NCBI GenBank assembly: GCA_945869955.1
Contig: CAMBQP010000008.1
Coordinates: 1-55,802 of the forward strand
Direction: 5' to 3'
DNA length: 55,802 nucleotides
From: Schlesneria paludicola DSM 18645
GTDB lineage: Bacteria > Planctomycetota > Planctomycetia > Planctomycetales > Planctomycetaceae
A program made the translations under genes and the position numbers. This document shows positions 45,511 through 54,162 of this stretch, piece by piece (the stretch's first letter is position 1; each line of letters starts with the position of its first letter). A model generated the notes under the pieces. That model was not told where the DNA came from and did not search any database. It was given only the letters and a program-made list of their open reading frames with translations.

Positions 45511-48500
45511 TTACCGTGGCAGACGTCCATAACGTGTCGGTTCGTTGGGCTCATTGTCAGTGATACCAAACTTCTTTAATTTGCTGAAATACGTACTGCG
45601 CGGCAGCCCTAGTCGCTGAGCCGCCTTCGTTTTGTTCCCTTGAGACTCGTGCAGCGCTTCCACCAGACGCCGTCGTTCCGCAGCAGGATCTTCGTCCGAC
45701 CAGAAGAGCGGATTCCCGGCTTCCGCCAAGGCCACTGGTGACACCGTTCCCCGGCCTGAGGATAACGACGAGAGCGCAGCGAAGTTCTGCACTTCGACCG
45801 GAAGATCGACCAACTCGACCGTCTCGCGTTCGGCGAGTACCACAGCGCGTTCAATCACATTCTGCAGTTCGCGAATGTTCCCCGGCCAGGAATACCTCAT
45901 CAAGGCATTCAATGCGTCATCGTCAAATCGAGCAATTCGTTTGCCGCCACGCGTGGATGCCGATTTCAGAAAGAAAACCGCTAAGTCCAGGATGTCATCA
46001 GGCCGCTCACGCAAGGGGGGGAGCGTGATCGAAATCACGTTCAGGCGATAATACAGGTCCTCGCGAAAGCGACCCTGGGTGATCAATCGTTCGAGATTCT
46101 GGTGCGTGGCGGCGATCAGTCGAACGTCGACCTGAATCGTTTTCGTCCCCCCGACCGGCTCAAACTCGCGTTGCTGCAGGACACGCAACAGCTTGATCTG
46201 AGTTTCGGCAGAAATGTCCCCAATTTCATCGAGAAACAAGGTCCCGCCCTGGGCCAGTTCAAATCGGCCCGGTTTGTCGCGGTTGGCTCCGGTAAATGAA
46301 CCTTGCACATGACCAAACAGCTCACTCTCCAGCAAGCTCGATGATAACGCCGCACAGTTGACGCTCACCAACGGGCCCGTTCTTCGTGAGCTATTCTCAT
46401 GGATCGCCTTGGCCAGCAACTCTTTTCCCGTCCCGCTTTCGCCACGAACCAGCACGCTGGTCTCGCTGGGGGCAACCTTGCGGACCATTTCGAGAACCGA
46501 ACCGAGCGCGGGGCTGCGGCCAATGATCGCTTCGCGACGAAATTCCGTCGTGGATGTCGCGGGCAGATCAACCCGATTTGTGGTCAATTCAGCTTGCAAG
46601 ATCGCGATCTGTTGACGTTGCTGGGCCAGTTGATCGACTTTCGAGCGAAGCTCTTCATTGAGGTGCTTCAGGTTCTGGTGAACATTCGCACAGTGCAGGG
46701 CAATCCCGGTGATTTGGCCGAGTGCCGTAAGGAACGTTAAATCCTCGGCCGAATACATCAGCCCGTTCTGCTTGCCCCCCAGCACGACGACACCTGTGAT
46801 CTCGCCGTTGGTCTCGAGACCATGAATCAGGTCGGCACGAACCAGTCGCAGCAGGCTTTGTGTCGGAGTCAGATTGTCGCGCGACCCGGCGGTGACTCGT
46901 TGCAGCGTCGGATCAACCAACAGTGCCTGACAAAATTCATTCGGGGCGGAAAATTGCATCGGCAGACCAGTGGAAGCCCCTTCGGCACCGACGAGTCGAA
47001 ACGTGGTGGTCAGCCCCTCACGCAGATACAGTGCGGTCAGCTCTGACTGTAAAACGTCGCGGCAGGACATCAACATTCGTTCGGTCAGGAAATCGACATC
47101 GGCCAGCCGACCGACCGCCTGATTCATCCGCTGCAGGGCTTTGTCGAGTCGATACTTTTCCCGAAAAAAGCGACGATCCACAAAGGTTTGCCAAGAATCC
47201 CGCAGCCAGATCAACAGCACGACCGCCAGCATCAGAATTCCGGCAATGATCCAGATGGGCTGCTCGAGTCCCTGCGATTTGCGGATCGCCAGCCCCAGCG
47301 TCCCACAGGCAATCACAAACGCCACTGTGGCGGTAGCCCCGTAGCTCAGCACGTAATACCACATCCCGCGATTCACGATCTGGTCGACGAGCATCAACTT
47401 GTGCCGCACAATGCCGATGGCGTACGCGAACATAAACACCAGACTCGCCAGAAACATCGGGATGCGTCCCCCTCCCAGCACGAATTCCTCGCGATGGAAA
47501 AAGGCCAGATACAGCGCATAACCAATAAAAAACGAGGCGATGCAGCCCGCGCGCAGAATCCACTGAACCTGATTTTTTTCGACAGGATTCCGGGTGGTTC
47601 GCCAACTATGGGTCAACGCCCCCAAGGCGATCAGAAAGTAGAGTGCGGCCACAGCGATATAGGAATAGATCCCCAAACGCAGCCAGTTGAGCAGCATCAA
47701 CTTCAGCTTGGAATCGAATTCTGCCAGCGGCTCGACCGTTGTCATCAGATACCATAGCCCACCATCGACCAGCAAAAACGCAGCGATCGCGATGCTCGGC
47801 AGGGCGTAAATCGAGATCACCAAGGTGTTCGGCCAGCGTGCCAGCGGGGGCTTCACGCGCGGATAAACCAGGAAAAAGTGCAGAATGACGGCAGGCAACA
47901 GCATTCCACAAATCGCAAACGGAAGGTTCAGCCAGAAATTGCTCCCCACAGTCCACCAATGAAAGCCCCCCACGAATGCGGCGAGCGTCACCGTACACAT
48001 CGCAAAAAATAACCGCGCTGCATCATCAAAGGGGCGATTCCAAAAGGCGACCGCTCCGACAGAAAAGATGGCCAGTTCGAGCAAAAACCAAACCAGCGTC
48101 AGACCCACCTCGGGTAAGGGGACCGCTTGAACCTTGACCTCTGTTAACAAAACCTGGCCATCCGCAGCCCGGCGAAACTTAACGGTGGCAAAATCCTGTA
48201 ATCCCCGTCGCGTCAACAGCAGTGGCGAGGGCCCGCGATCAAATTCCCGATTTCGCAGCGCAAACTGCTCGCGCATAAAATCAAGAGATGTCGTGACCAA
48301 CTCCCCTTCTAACTCGAGCAGCATGTCATCGACCTGAGGAACCGGCTTCCCCTCGGCCACGACCAGATCAATCGTCTTCTGGATCAGGATTCCCGGTTGC
48401 GCATCAGTAGGCCCTACGAGCAGAAATCGCATTCGCAAGTCGGGTGCGGTGGCAACGACAACCATCACGAGTACGCAATAGGCGACGATCGCCCCCGCAA

Positions 48501-48543
48501 ACCCGGCCAGCCCCCACCGAACGACCCAATTTGTATTGTCCAT
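45511..48543 (-). CDS. Membrane-bound sigma-54 dependent transcription activator with GAF domain
   Basis: 1010 residues. The N-terminal ~420 hold one helix, a ~110-residue outer loop (PDZ-like hints: [12 protein letters not shown]) and then seven or so helices ending [20 protein letters not shown]. Next come a GAF-like domain at about 465-620, a coiled coil ([20 protein letters not shown]) and an AAA+ domain with [47 protein letters not shown] and [12 protein letters not shown] Fis-type helix-turn-helix ends it ([20 protein letters not shown]). The sigma-54 contact loop is GSFTGA, not GAFTGA. Such activators are usually soluble; a multi-pass membrane sensor on the same chain is uncommon. It likely senses an envelope or small-molecule signal. 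Confidence 0.93.
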   Translation of the reverse strand: MDNTNWVVRWGLAGFAGAIVAYCVLVMVVVATAPDLRMRFLLVGPTDAQPGILIQKTIDLVVAEGKPVPQVDDMLLELEGELVTTSLDFMREQFALRNREFDRGPSPLLLTRRGLQDFATVKFRRAADGQVLLTEVKVQAVPLPEVGLTLVWFLLELAIFSVGAVAFWNRPFDDAARLFFAMCTVTLAAFVGGFHWWTVGSNFWLNLPFAICGMLLPAVILHFFLVYPRVKPPLARWPNTLVISIYALPSIAIAAFLLVDGGLWYLMTTVEPLAEFDSKLKLMLLNWLRLGIYSYIAVAALYFLIALGALTHSWRTTRNPVEKNQVQWILRAGCIASFFIGYALYLAFFHREEFVLGGGRIPMFLASLVFMFAYAIGIVRHKLMLVDQIVNRGMWYYVLSYGATATVAFVIACGTLGLAIRKSQGLEQPIWIIAGILMLAVVLLIWLRDSWQTFVDRRFFREKYRLDKALQRMNQAVGRLADVDFLTERMLMSCRDVLQSELTALYLREGLTTTFRLVGAEGASTGLPMQFSAPNEFCQALLVDPTLQRVTAGSRDNLTPTQSLLRLVRADLIHGLETNGEITGVVVLGGKQNGLMYSAEDLTFLTALGQITGIALHCANVHQNLKHLNEELRSKVDQLAQQRQQIAILQAELTTNRVDLPATSTTEFRREAIIGRSPALGSVLEMVRKVAPSETSVLVRGESGTGKELLAKAIHENSSRRTGPLVSVNCAALSSSLLESELFGHVQGSFTGANRDKPGRFELAQGGTLFLDEIGDISAETQIKLLRVLQQREFEPVGGTKTIQVDVRLIAATHQNLERLITQGRFREDLYYRLNVISITLPPLRERPDDILDLAVFFLKSASTRGGKRIARFDDDALNALMRYSWPGNIRELQNVIERAVVLAERETVELVDLPVEVQNFAALSSLSSGRGTVSPVALAEAGNPLFWSDEDPAAERRRLVEALHESQGNKTKAAQRLGLPRSTYFSKLKKFGITDNEPNEPTRYGRLPR

Positions 48544-48572
48544 GTATTATCCGTGGATTGCCATCACCTTGG

Positions 48573-48638
48573 ATTCGGCGCCGAATTGCATGCAATCGGC
48601 GCCGCGAGATCCATTTCATCCGTTCGGCGCGCGCCGAA
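48573..48638. promoter_or_regulatory. Cluster of perfect palindromes upstream of the sigma-54 activator
   Basis: Within 66 bases: ATTCGGCGCCGAAT (48573-48586), the overlapping ATTGCATGCAAT (48585-48596), CGGCGCCG (48597-48604) and TTCGGCGCGCGCCGAA (48623-48638). TCGGCGC recurs three times. The cluster lies 30-95 bases before the activator start and could be an operator for autoregulation. No clear -24/-12 promoter was found. Confidence 0.5.
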
Positions 48639-48995
48639 ATCCAAATGCGACCACAAATCATCATCTCTAATTCGAACTTGGATTTCAATGGAATTCTGCA
48701 AAATCAACAAAATTGATGCGCCGAAGTCTCTCTGGTACACAAAGTGCATTGTCATGGATTGTGGCCAGATGAAGGCCATACAATTACGCCCAGCCCGAAC
48801 CCCTGGTGAAAGACAAAAGCGATTATTTGCGAACTGCATGGCGCCTTAAAAGCAGTCTCTGACCCACTCTGCTCGTCGGTTCCCACTCGCCAGTACACCC
48901 AACGCAAACAATCGCAGTAATTCCCCAGGGGTTCTTTTTGTTCAAGAGAAGGTGCAGGAGGCACTTGCCCTCACGGAGGGGGGCTTTTCCATGCG

Positions 48996-49041
48996 AAAGC
49001 GAGCGAGCCTTGGTTTCCAACAAGGCTCGCTCGCTTTTTTT
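48996..49041 (+). terminator. Strong intrinsic terminator with no plus-strand gene in front of it
   Basis: A 17-base-pair perfect stem (from AAAGCGAGCGAGCCTTG) with an 8-base loop GTTTCCAA and seven Ts reading plus. A smaller hairpin CCCTC-ACG-GAGGG followed by GGGCTTTT sits just before it (48969-48988). The orientation fits a plus-strand transcript; on the minus strand it lies 32 bases after the cysH stop but has only CTTTCGC behind it. The 48544-48990 stretch has no convincing protein gene, so a small RNA is possible. Confidence 0.75.
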
Positions 49042-49072
49042 GTTTTCCCCCCGGCAGAACTCGCTCGGCATC

Positions 49073-49864
49073 TCAAATCGCAAAATCGGTCGAGCGACCC
49101 AGGATTCGATCAATCAAGTCTGCTGGCAAATCAATCGACTTCGAAATTCCCCCGTCACGATCGGTGGGGTTAATCTCACAATAGGCAGACCACGAGCCGA
49201 GGTGCCGCCAGCGACCCGCTCGTTTCGGTTCATTCGACAGCACCGGCGTCGTGCAGCGGTTGCAGCCAATCGTCGTATACCCCTGGGAATGCAGCGGATT
49301 GACGATCACCTTGTGCTGTACCAAATACGCTTCCAGGTCTTCGTCGGTCATTTTGGCGAGTGGATTGATGCGCAGGCAGTTCATCTGCGTATCAATCGAC
49401 AGGATCGGCACGTTCCCACGCCGACCCCCATCCGCCTGACGGAGGCTTCCCACCAGACAGTCGAATTGCCCCTTGGCTTGCAACAGTGGTTCGGTCTTGC
49501 GCATCAGGCAACATTGTTTTTGCCCTTCGGGGGTCAAATACAAGACTCCATATTGCTCCGTTTGCGCCTCCATCGTCTGGCTGGGTTCGAGCGAGATAAT
49601 TTTCAGTCCGTATTCGCGGGCCACGCGGTCGCGAGTTTCCAGCGTTTCCTGAAAATTGACCCCCGTATCGACGAACAAAACCGGGATATCCAGTTTCAGC
49701 CCCCCCATCATGTGGCAAACCACACAACCCGCCCGCTGCAAGGCGGACAGCGCCGCAATCCGCTCGCCAAAGATCTCTTTCGCCCAACGCAGCAGGTCGG
49801 CGGGTGAGTCATGCTCAAAGGTTTCGTTGAGATCTTTCAGATCTGCTTGCGTGAAACTCGCCAT
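49073..49864 (-). CDS. cysH: Phosphoadenylyl/adenylyl-sulfate reductase
   Basis: 263 residues. Reduces (P)APS to sulfite in assimilatory sulfate reduction. The adenylyl-sulfate binding domain has [20 protein letters not shown] and [11 protein letters not shown]. The iron-sulfur cysteine pattern typical of the APS-reductase type is present: [13 protein letters not shown] (118-119) and [10 protein letters not shown] (201-204). The catalytic C-terminal cysteine normally lies in an ECGLH tail; here the matching segment reads [15 protein letters not shown], so the tail differs. Start ATG at 49864 with AAGGA upstream; an in-frame extension to 49954 is not needed. No other cys genes are adjacent. 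Confidence 0.88.
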   Translation of the reverse strand: MASFTQADLKDLNETFEHDSPADLLRWAKEIFGERIAALSALQRAGCVVCHMMGGLKLDIPVLFVDTGVNFQETLETRDRVAREYGLKIISLEPSQTMEAQTEQYGVLYLTPEGQKQCCLMRKTEPLLQAKGQFDCLVGSLRQADGGRRGNVPILSIDTQMNCLRINPLAKMTDEDLEAYLVQHKVIVNPLHSQGYTTIGCNRCTTPVLSNEPKRAGRWRHLGSWSAYCEINPTDRDGGISKSIDLPADLIDRILGRSTDFAI

Positions 49865-50195
49865 AAGTTCGCTATTCCTTGCCACCACAGCGGAATTGGC
49901 TGATGGCTGCTTTGATTTTTTACGGACATCCGTTGCCTGGATTACGGCCAGCAATCCTGCGAGGAATCTCCCCCTGGATCCCGGTTGTGATCCCGGTTCG
50001 TCACCCCCAACCGATGTGACTGCCGGCGGAATCTAGCAGAAAAGGGTTTTTTTTCGCAACCGGGTTATTCACACCACAGGTTGTGCTCAAACGGGCTTGT
50101 TCGCGACGGGGCTTTGGGGGTGCAATCTCATTTTACGTTGACTGAACACACTTCGAATTCATGGCTGGTGAATTCTGCTTTGGTCCAGATTTAAA

Positions 50196-50424
50196 AACGG
50201 GGAATTGAACAGAAGATAACAAAGGGAGGCAGGGGTTGAAGACGGATCACAATGGAATTTTTACCATGGGGAAGCCAAGAGAATCATGATCAGGATGCTC
50301 GGGGACTGTCCCCCAGAGAACTGTCCCTCAAAGACCTCGTTAACTCTGTCCCTCAGAGACCACAGCCCCCTTTTCCCTCTTCCTTCGTTAACTTCCTTCC
50401 CTTCTGTTCCATCTCTTCTGTTCC
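50196..50424. repeat. MITE-like element containing dispersed repeat copy 2
   Basis: The left end GAACAGAAGAT (50208-50218) is repeated inverted, with small gaps, at the right end (ATCTCTTCTGTTC, about 50410-50423). Inside are purine-rich runs on the left and pyrimidine-rich runs on the right that partly pair. Positions 50196-50325 match 34593-34737. It fills much of the 570-base gap between cysH and gatB; 49865-50195 shows only the cysH upstream region. Confidence 0.5.
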
Positions 50425-50433
50425 ATCAAAGGC

Positions 50434-51951
50434 TTACTCGGCAAGCCGGGCCAGCACCTTCTCACGGACCGTCTGGGGGTCGGCCCCCTTCACTCCCTTC
50501 ATCACCTGACCAATCAACGCCCCCACTGCCTTTTCATTCCCCGCTTTGAAGTCCGCGATCGCTTTTGCACTGCGCGAAAAAACTTCGCTGATGGCCGCGT
50601 CAATCGCTCCAGTATCCTGCACAATTTCGAGCCCGCGTGACGCAATCAGTTCATCAATCCGCGGAACGGACGGACTCAATCCCTCAGCGGTTCCGCTTAA
50701 CAGTGAGGTAAAGACTTCGCGGGCCGACTTGATCGTGATCCGCTTTTTGTTGATGCGTTCCAATAACCCGGCCAGCACCTCGGGACGAATCGGGAAATTG
50801 ACGATCGACTCGCCCCGCTCTTTCATCGCCGCCTGCAGGTCTTGCGTCAGCCAGTTCGCCGCCTGCTTGCCGTCGCCGCACGACTTGGCGACCTCTTCGA
50901 AATAATCGGCGACAGGTCGCCCCTGGTCGATGATCACGGCCGCATCATACGTCGATAATTGGTAATCCTGGATCAACCGCTGGCGGCGATGCGATGGAAG
51001 TTCACACATTTCGGCCCGGATCGCGGCCACTTGATCCGTCGTGGTGGTCATCGGGACCAGATCCGGATCCGGGAAATAGCGATAATCGGCCGCTTCTTCT
51101 TTTTCCCGCAACGGATAGGTTGTGCCTCGTCCCGGATCAAATCCCACGGTCCGTTTATGTCCCCCTTTGGCCCCCATCCGAATTCCGGTCTGCTGGAACG
51201 ACTCCCATTGCCGTGCCACTTCGTAGTCGATCGCTTGTTCCGTAAAGCGGAAGCTGTTGAGGTTTTTAATCTCGACAATCGGTGTCGGCACACGGCTTCC
51301 ATCCGCCTGGATCACATGCAGGTTGACGTTGGCATCACAACGAAGGCTTCCCTCTTGCATGTTGCAATCGGAAACTTCCAGATAGGTCAGCATCAGCTTC
51401 AGCTCTTCGAGGAATTGCCGGGCTTCGGCTGATGACCGGAGATCGGGTTCCGTCACGATTTCCACCAGCGGCGTACCGGCACGGTTCAGGTCGACTTTGC
51501 TCTCGCGACCCCGTCCCGATTCGTCATGCACGTTTTTTCCAGCGTCCTCTTCGAGATGAGCTCGCAAGATCCGGACCCGCCGGACCGGTGGTGGCTGGGC
51601 CGGGTCCGCCGACGCCGCACCAATCACCACCTCGACATGCCCATCATGGCTGAACGGCAAATCAAACTGGCTGATCTGATAGCCTTTGGGAAGATCCGGA
51701 TAAAAGTATTGCTTGCGGTCCCATTTCGTGAATTTGGCAATCTCACACCCCAGGCCCAACGCCGTCTTGATCCCCAGATGAAAAGCCTCGGCGTTCAATA
51801 CGGGCAAGGCACCGGGAAGCCCCAAGCAAACCGGGCAAACCTGAACGTTCGGATGGTCAGGATTAAACGCGGTCGAACACCCGCAAAAAATCTTGGTCCG
51901 AGTCTGCAGCTGGACGTGAATTTCAAGGCCAATAATGATTTCGTACGTCAT
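50434..51951 (-). CDS. gatB: Aspartyl/glutamyl-tRNA amidotransferase subunit B
   Basis: 505 residues. GatB transamidates misacylated Glu-tRNA(Gln) and Asp-tRNA(Asn) with GatA and GatC. The kinase-like domain starts YEIIIGLEIHVQLQT and has CSTAFN..VCPVCLGLPGALPVLN, KWDRKQYFYPDLPKGYQISQ, ESKVDLNRAGTPLVEIVTEP, EIKNLNSFRFTEQAIDYE and LREKEEAADYRYFPDPDLVP. The helical and YqeY-type tail follows (AANWLTQDLQAAMKERGE, KAVGALIGQVMKGVKGADPQ). Start ATG at 51951 with AGAGA upstream; a GTG at 51954 is possible. gatA and gatC are not in the window. Confidence 0.97.
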   Translation of the reverse strand: MTYEIIIGLEIHVQLQTRTKIFCGCSTAFNPDHPNVQVCPVCLGLPGALPVLNAEAFHLGIKTALGLGCEIAKFTKWDRKQYFYPDLPKGYQISQFDLPFSHDGHVEVVIGAASADPAQPPPVRRVRILRAHLEEDAGKNVHDESGRGRESKVDLNRAGTPLVEIVTEPDLRSSAEARQFLEELKLMLTYLEVSDCNMQEGSLRCDANVNLHVIQADGSRVPTPIVEIKNLNSFRFTEQAIDYEVARQWESFQQTGIRMGAKGGHKRTVGFDPGRGTTYPLREKEEAADYRYFPDPDLVPMTTTTDQVAAIRAEMCELPSHRRQRLIQDYQLSTYDAAVIIDQGRPVADYFEEVAKSCGDGKQAANWLTQDLQAAMKERGESIVNFPIRPEVLAGLLERINKKRITIKSAREVFTSLLSGTAEGLSPSVPRIDELIASRGLEIVQDTGAIDAAISEVFSRSAKAIADFKAGNEKAVGALIGQVMKGVKGADPQTVREKVLARLAE

Positions 51952-51960
51952 CACATTCTC

Positions 51961-52016
51961 TATTTAACGCGAACTATTTAACGGGGGCTGTTTAACGAGG
52001 GCTGTTTAACGAGTGC
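51961..52016. repeat. 14-bp tandem repeat (x4) straddling the EboA stop codon
   Basis: Four 14-base units: TATTTAACGCGAAC, TATTTAACGGGGGC, TGTTTAACGAGGGC and TGTTTAACGAGTGC. The EboA stop (TTA read on plus, 52006-52008) is inside the last unit, and the others lie between eboA and gatB. Same unit size, copy number and position relative to a stop as the array at 40034-40089, with a different sequence. Confidence 0.9.
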
Positions 52017-52899
52017 TAATCGCATCAATTGTTCCCCAGTTGAGGGTTCCTGCAGTAATCTGCGCAAACCATGCGGGAGCGGTCGCCAGGATTTTTTTCG
52101 CCATCGGATCCAGTGACTGACTCAGCGCGAGCGCCGCCGCCTGCTGCTCGACCGGCAAACCGGTCTTTAGCACCGTTTCCAGGTCAGCCAGACCACGGGC
52201 ATCGGCATGCGGTCCGACACAGCGCCACATATCTGCCGCCACCGTCCGTTTTGCCGCCCAGCGTTCATGGATGAAATCGGTCACCATCGCTGCCAGTGCC
52301 GGATTGGCTCGTTGATCCAACCCGATGATCGGGGACATTGCCACACCGATGAACTGACATTTCAGTACCATCTGATTCCATTGATCCGGACTGAACTGTT
52401 CTGCCGGATAGGGATTCTGATGAGCGATCGCACAAAACACCGCTTTGATATTCGTACGAACCCCCTCGGCCGCACGCAGCACATGGGCGGTGGGATGCGG
52501 CAACAGGGGGAGTGACTGATAGAGTGCCACCAGTTCACCCACTTCTCCCGCACTGAACAGTTGATCGAGCAGGGCTGTCAGGGGAACCGGTTCCAATGGG
52601 GGGAGTGACAGCAGAAACAAGGTGCGAGTCACCTGGTCAACGCTCCACCCCCGTGGATTCCAGCCGGGACGAACCTCATCCGCCGCCGCCAGTTCCTCAG
52701 CCGTCAGTCCCAATTCGGCTTTGCCGACTTTTCGTGGTGCGAGACCAAAGGCGAGGTACAGTCCGGTTTTATCACCCAGCTGAATCACCCGCTGCCGATC
52801 ACGAACCCAGGCTGCGGCGGCGGGATCCAGCCGCATCCCCAGCCAACTCTCGATCACCGCGCGGATTTTTTCCGGGCTCGGATTCAGATTTGAATTCAT
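52006..52899 (-). CDS. EboA-domain protein
   Basis: 297 residues. The start ATG at 52899 has GAGGGA upstream, which excludes 58 further in-frame codons. Helical soluble protein with VIESWLGMRLDPAAAAWVRD, LYQSLPLLPHPTAHVLRAAE, EGVRTNIKAVFCAIAHQNPY and WNQMVLKCQFIGVAMSPIIG, features I associate with EboA. In cyanobacteria and other groups the ebo genes move precursors of compounds such as scytonemin out of the cytoplasm, but the other ebo genes are not evident here apart from a TIM-barrel neighbour. Recognition is from motif memory, so moderate. Confidence 0.7.
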   Translation of the reverse strand: MNSNLNPSPEKIRAVIESWLGMRLDPAAAAWVRDRQRVIQLGDKTGLYLAFGLAPRKVGKAELGLTAEELAAADEVRPGWNPRGWSVDQVTRTLFLLSLPPLEPVPLTALLDQLFSAGEVGELVALYQSLPLLPHPTAHVLRAAEGVRTNIKAVFCAIAHQNPYPAEQFSPDQWNQMVLKCQFIGVAMSPIIGLDQRANPALAAMVTDFIHERWAAKRTVAADMWRCVGPHADARGLADLETVLKTGLPVEQQAAALALSQSLDPMAKKILATAPAWFAQITAGTLNWGTIDAISTR

Positions 52900-52913
52900 G
52901 CCTGTCCCTCGAA

Positions 52914-53165
52914 TTAGTGGCCATGTCCACAACTGGCGGGATGTCCACAGCAGCCCGCCATCGGCAGTTGCGGGATCGCACCCGGGATCGGCAACGCAAT
53001 TCCTCCCGTAATCAGGCGTTCGACCGGTGTCTCGGGGGGCGTCTTCCCCAGCGACGTTTCGGTTCGCTGACAAAGTTCTCCCCAGGTCGCAATCGAATCT
53101 TTCATTCCGTGCTGCACGGTCACCGTCTGTTGGTTGCTGGGACAGTGATAATCATAAGTCGGCAT
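52914..53165 (-). CDS. FmdB-like zinc-ribbon protein
   Basis: 83 residues. Starts MPTYDYHCPSNQQTVTVQHG, close to the MPxYxYxC start of the FmdB family, then ATWGELCQRTETSLG, and a Cys/His-rich tail GCCGHPASCGHGH that may bind metal. The usual two CxxC pairs are reduced: one Cys in the first ribbon strand and one in GELC. AGGAG lies 9 bases upstream. It starts 14 bases before EboA on the same strand and is likely co-transcribed. Confidence 0.75.
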   Translation of the reverse strand: MPTYDYHCPSNQQTVTVQHGMKDSIATWGELCQRTETSLGKTPPETPVERLITGGIALPIPGAIPQLPMAGCCGHPASCGHGH

Positions 53166-53227
53166 CTGTGGTTTCTCCTGATCTCAACCGGAATCGCAAA
53201 ATCTCTACCTGCATCATCACCCAAACA

Positions 53228-54139
53228 TCAACCCGCACGCTGACGGGCTGCGGCTAACATCTCATCGAACAATTTCCGCTGTTTGGCCAATTCTTCCGCC
53301 GGATTTGCCGGGACTTCGCCCTCTTCGAGCATCATCCAGCCCGAGTAATCCGCCTGAACATACAGATCCAGCAATTGTGCCCAGGGGTAACCCTTGACAT
53401 CAAACCGGTGAATATGCGTCGTGCGGCCCAATCGTGCTTTGACCAGATTGAAATTGTGCTCCAGCCCCGGTGCTTCCAGATCCTGAGGATTCGAATTCCA
53501 GCAGACCGCCACCTGGGGATTGTCCGCCACGTCAAGAATCGCCTTGATCGTTGGTAATTGAGCACATTGGCCGTGAACTTCGAGTCGAATCTGCTGACCA
53601 AAACCGATGGCATACTCGGCCAATTCGTTCAGGGCCTTGCCAATCTGGGTGATCGTTTTTTCACGCGGAACATCCTTATGGAAGGAATCCGGTTTCACCT
53701 TCACGCCAGATCCCCCGACGTCATGACTGAGTCGAATAAACGCTTTGGTCTCTTCGATCGCCTTTTTCAACACGGCAGGATCCGGGCTGTCGTACCGTTC
53801 GTTGCTGCCGATCCCGACCAGCTGCACGGGACTCGCCTCGAACCGCGACCGCACCATGCTCCGCTCCGTATCGGTCAGGCTGGGTTCGACACCATGCTTG
53901 TGTGTCGTCCGCAATTCCACCCCCAGCACCTGAGCCTCTTCACAATTCTTGAGCAGCGTCGGCAGATCCCAGTCCTTGCCCCATTGATACGTCACCAGCC
54001 CATAGCGAATCTCGGCCCCTTTTTTCTCTTGTTTCTCTTGCGAACGAGCGGTTCGAGGGGTCCCCAAAACTCCCATGCTCGCCGCCGTCGCGGCCAAGGC
54101 CGAGGTTGCGAGAAAGTCGCGTCGTGAAATGTCTGACAT
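53228..54139 (-). CDS. Tat-exported TIM-barrel sugar phosphate isomerase/epimerase-like protein
   Basis: 303 residues. N-terminal twin-arginine motif ISRRDFLATSALAATAA with a hydrophobic run and ARSQ. The barrel has EIRYGLVTYQWGKDWDLPTL, VLGVELRTTHKHGVEPS, VKVKPDSFHKD, IRLEVHGQCAQLPTIKAILD, VAVCWNSNPQDLEAPGLEHN and HIHRFDVKGYPWAQLLDLY; the Glu, Asp and His pattern is that of AP-endonuclease-2/xylose isomerase-like proteins. Planctomycetes carry many such exported barrels, probably for sugar processing. AGGGA precedes the ATG. It lies between trpE (23 bases) and the FmdB gene. Confidence 0.88.
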   Translation of the reverse strand: MSDISRRDFLATSALAATAASMGVLGTPRTARSQEKQEKKGAEIRYGLVTYQWGKDWDLPTLLKNCEEAQVLGVELRTTHKHGVEPSLTDTERSMVRSRFEASPVQLVGIGSNERYDSPDPAVLKKAIEETKAFIRLSHDVGGSGVKVKPDSFHKDVPREKTITQIGKALNELAEYAIGFGQQIRLEVHGQCAQLPTIKAILDVADNPQVAVCWNSNPQDLEAPGLEHNFNLVKARLGRTTHIHRFDVKGYPWAQLLDLYVQADYSGWMMLEEGEVPANPAEELAKQRKLFDEMLAAARQRAG

Positions 54140-54162
54140 GCTGTTTCCCTGCTCAATTGAGT

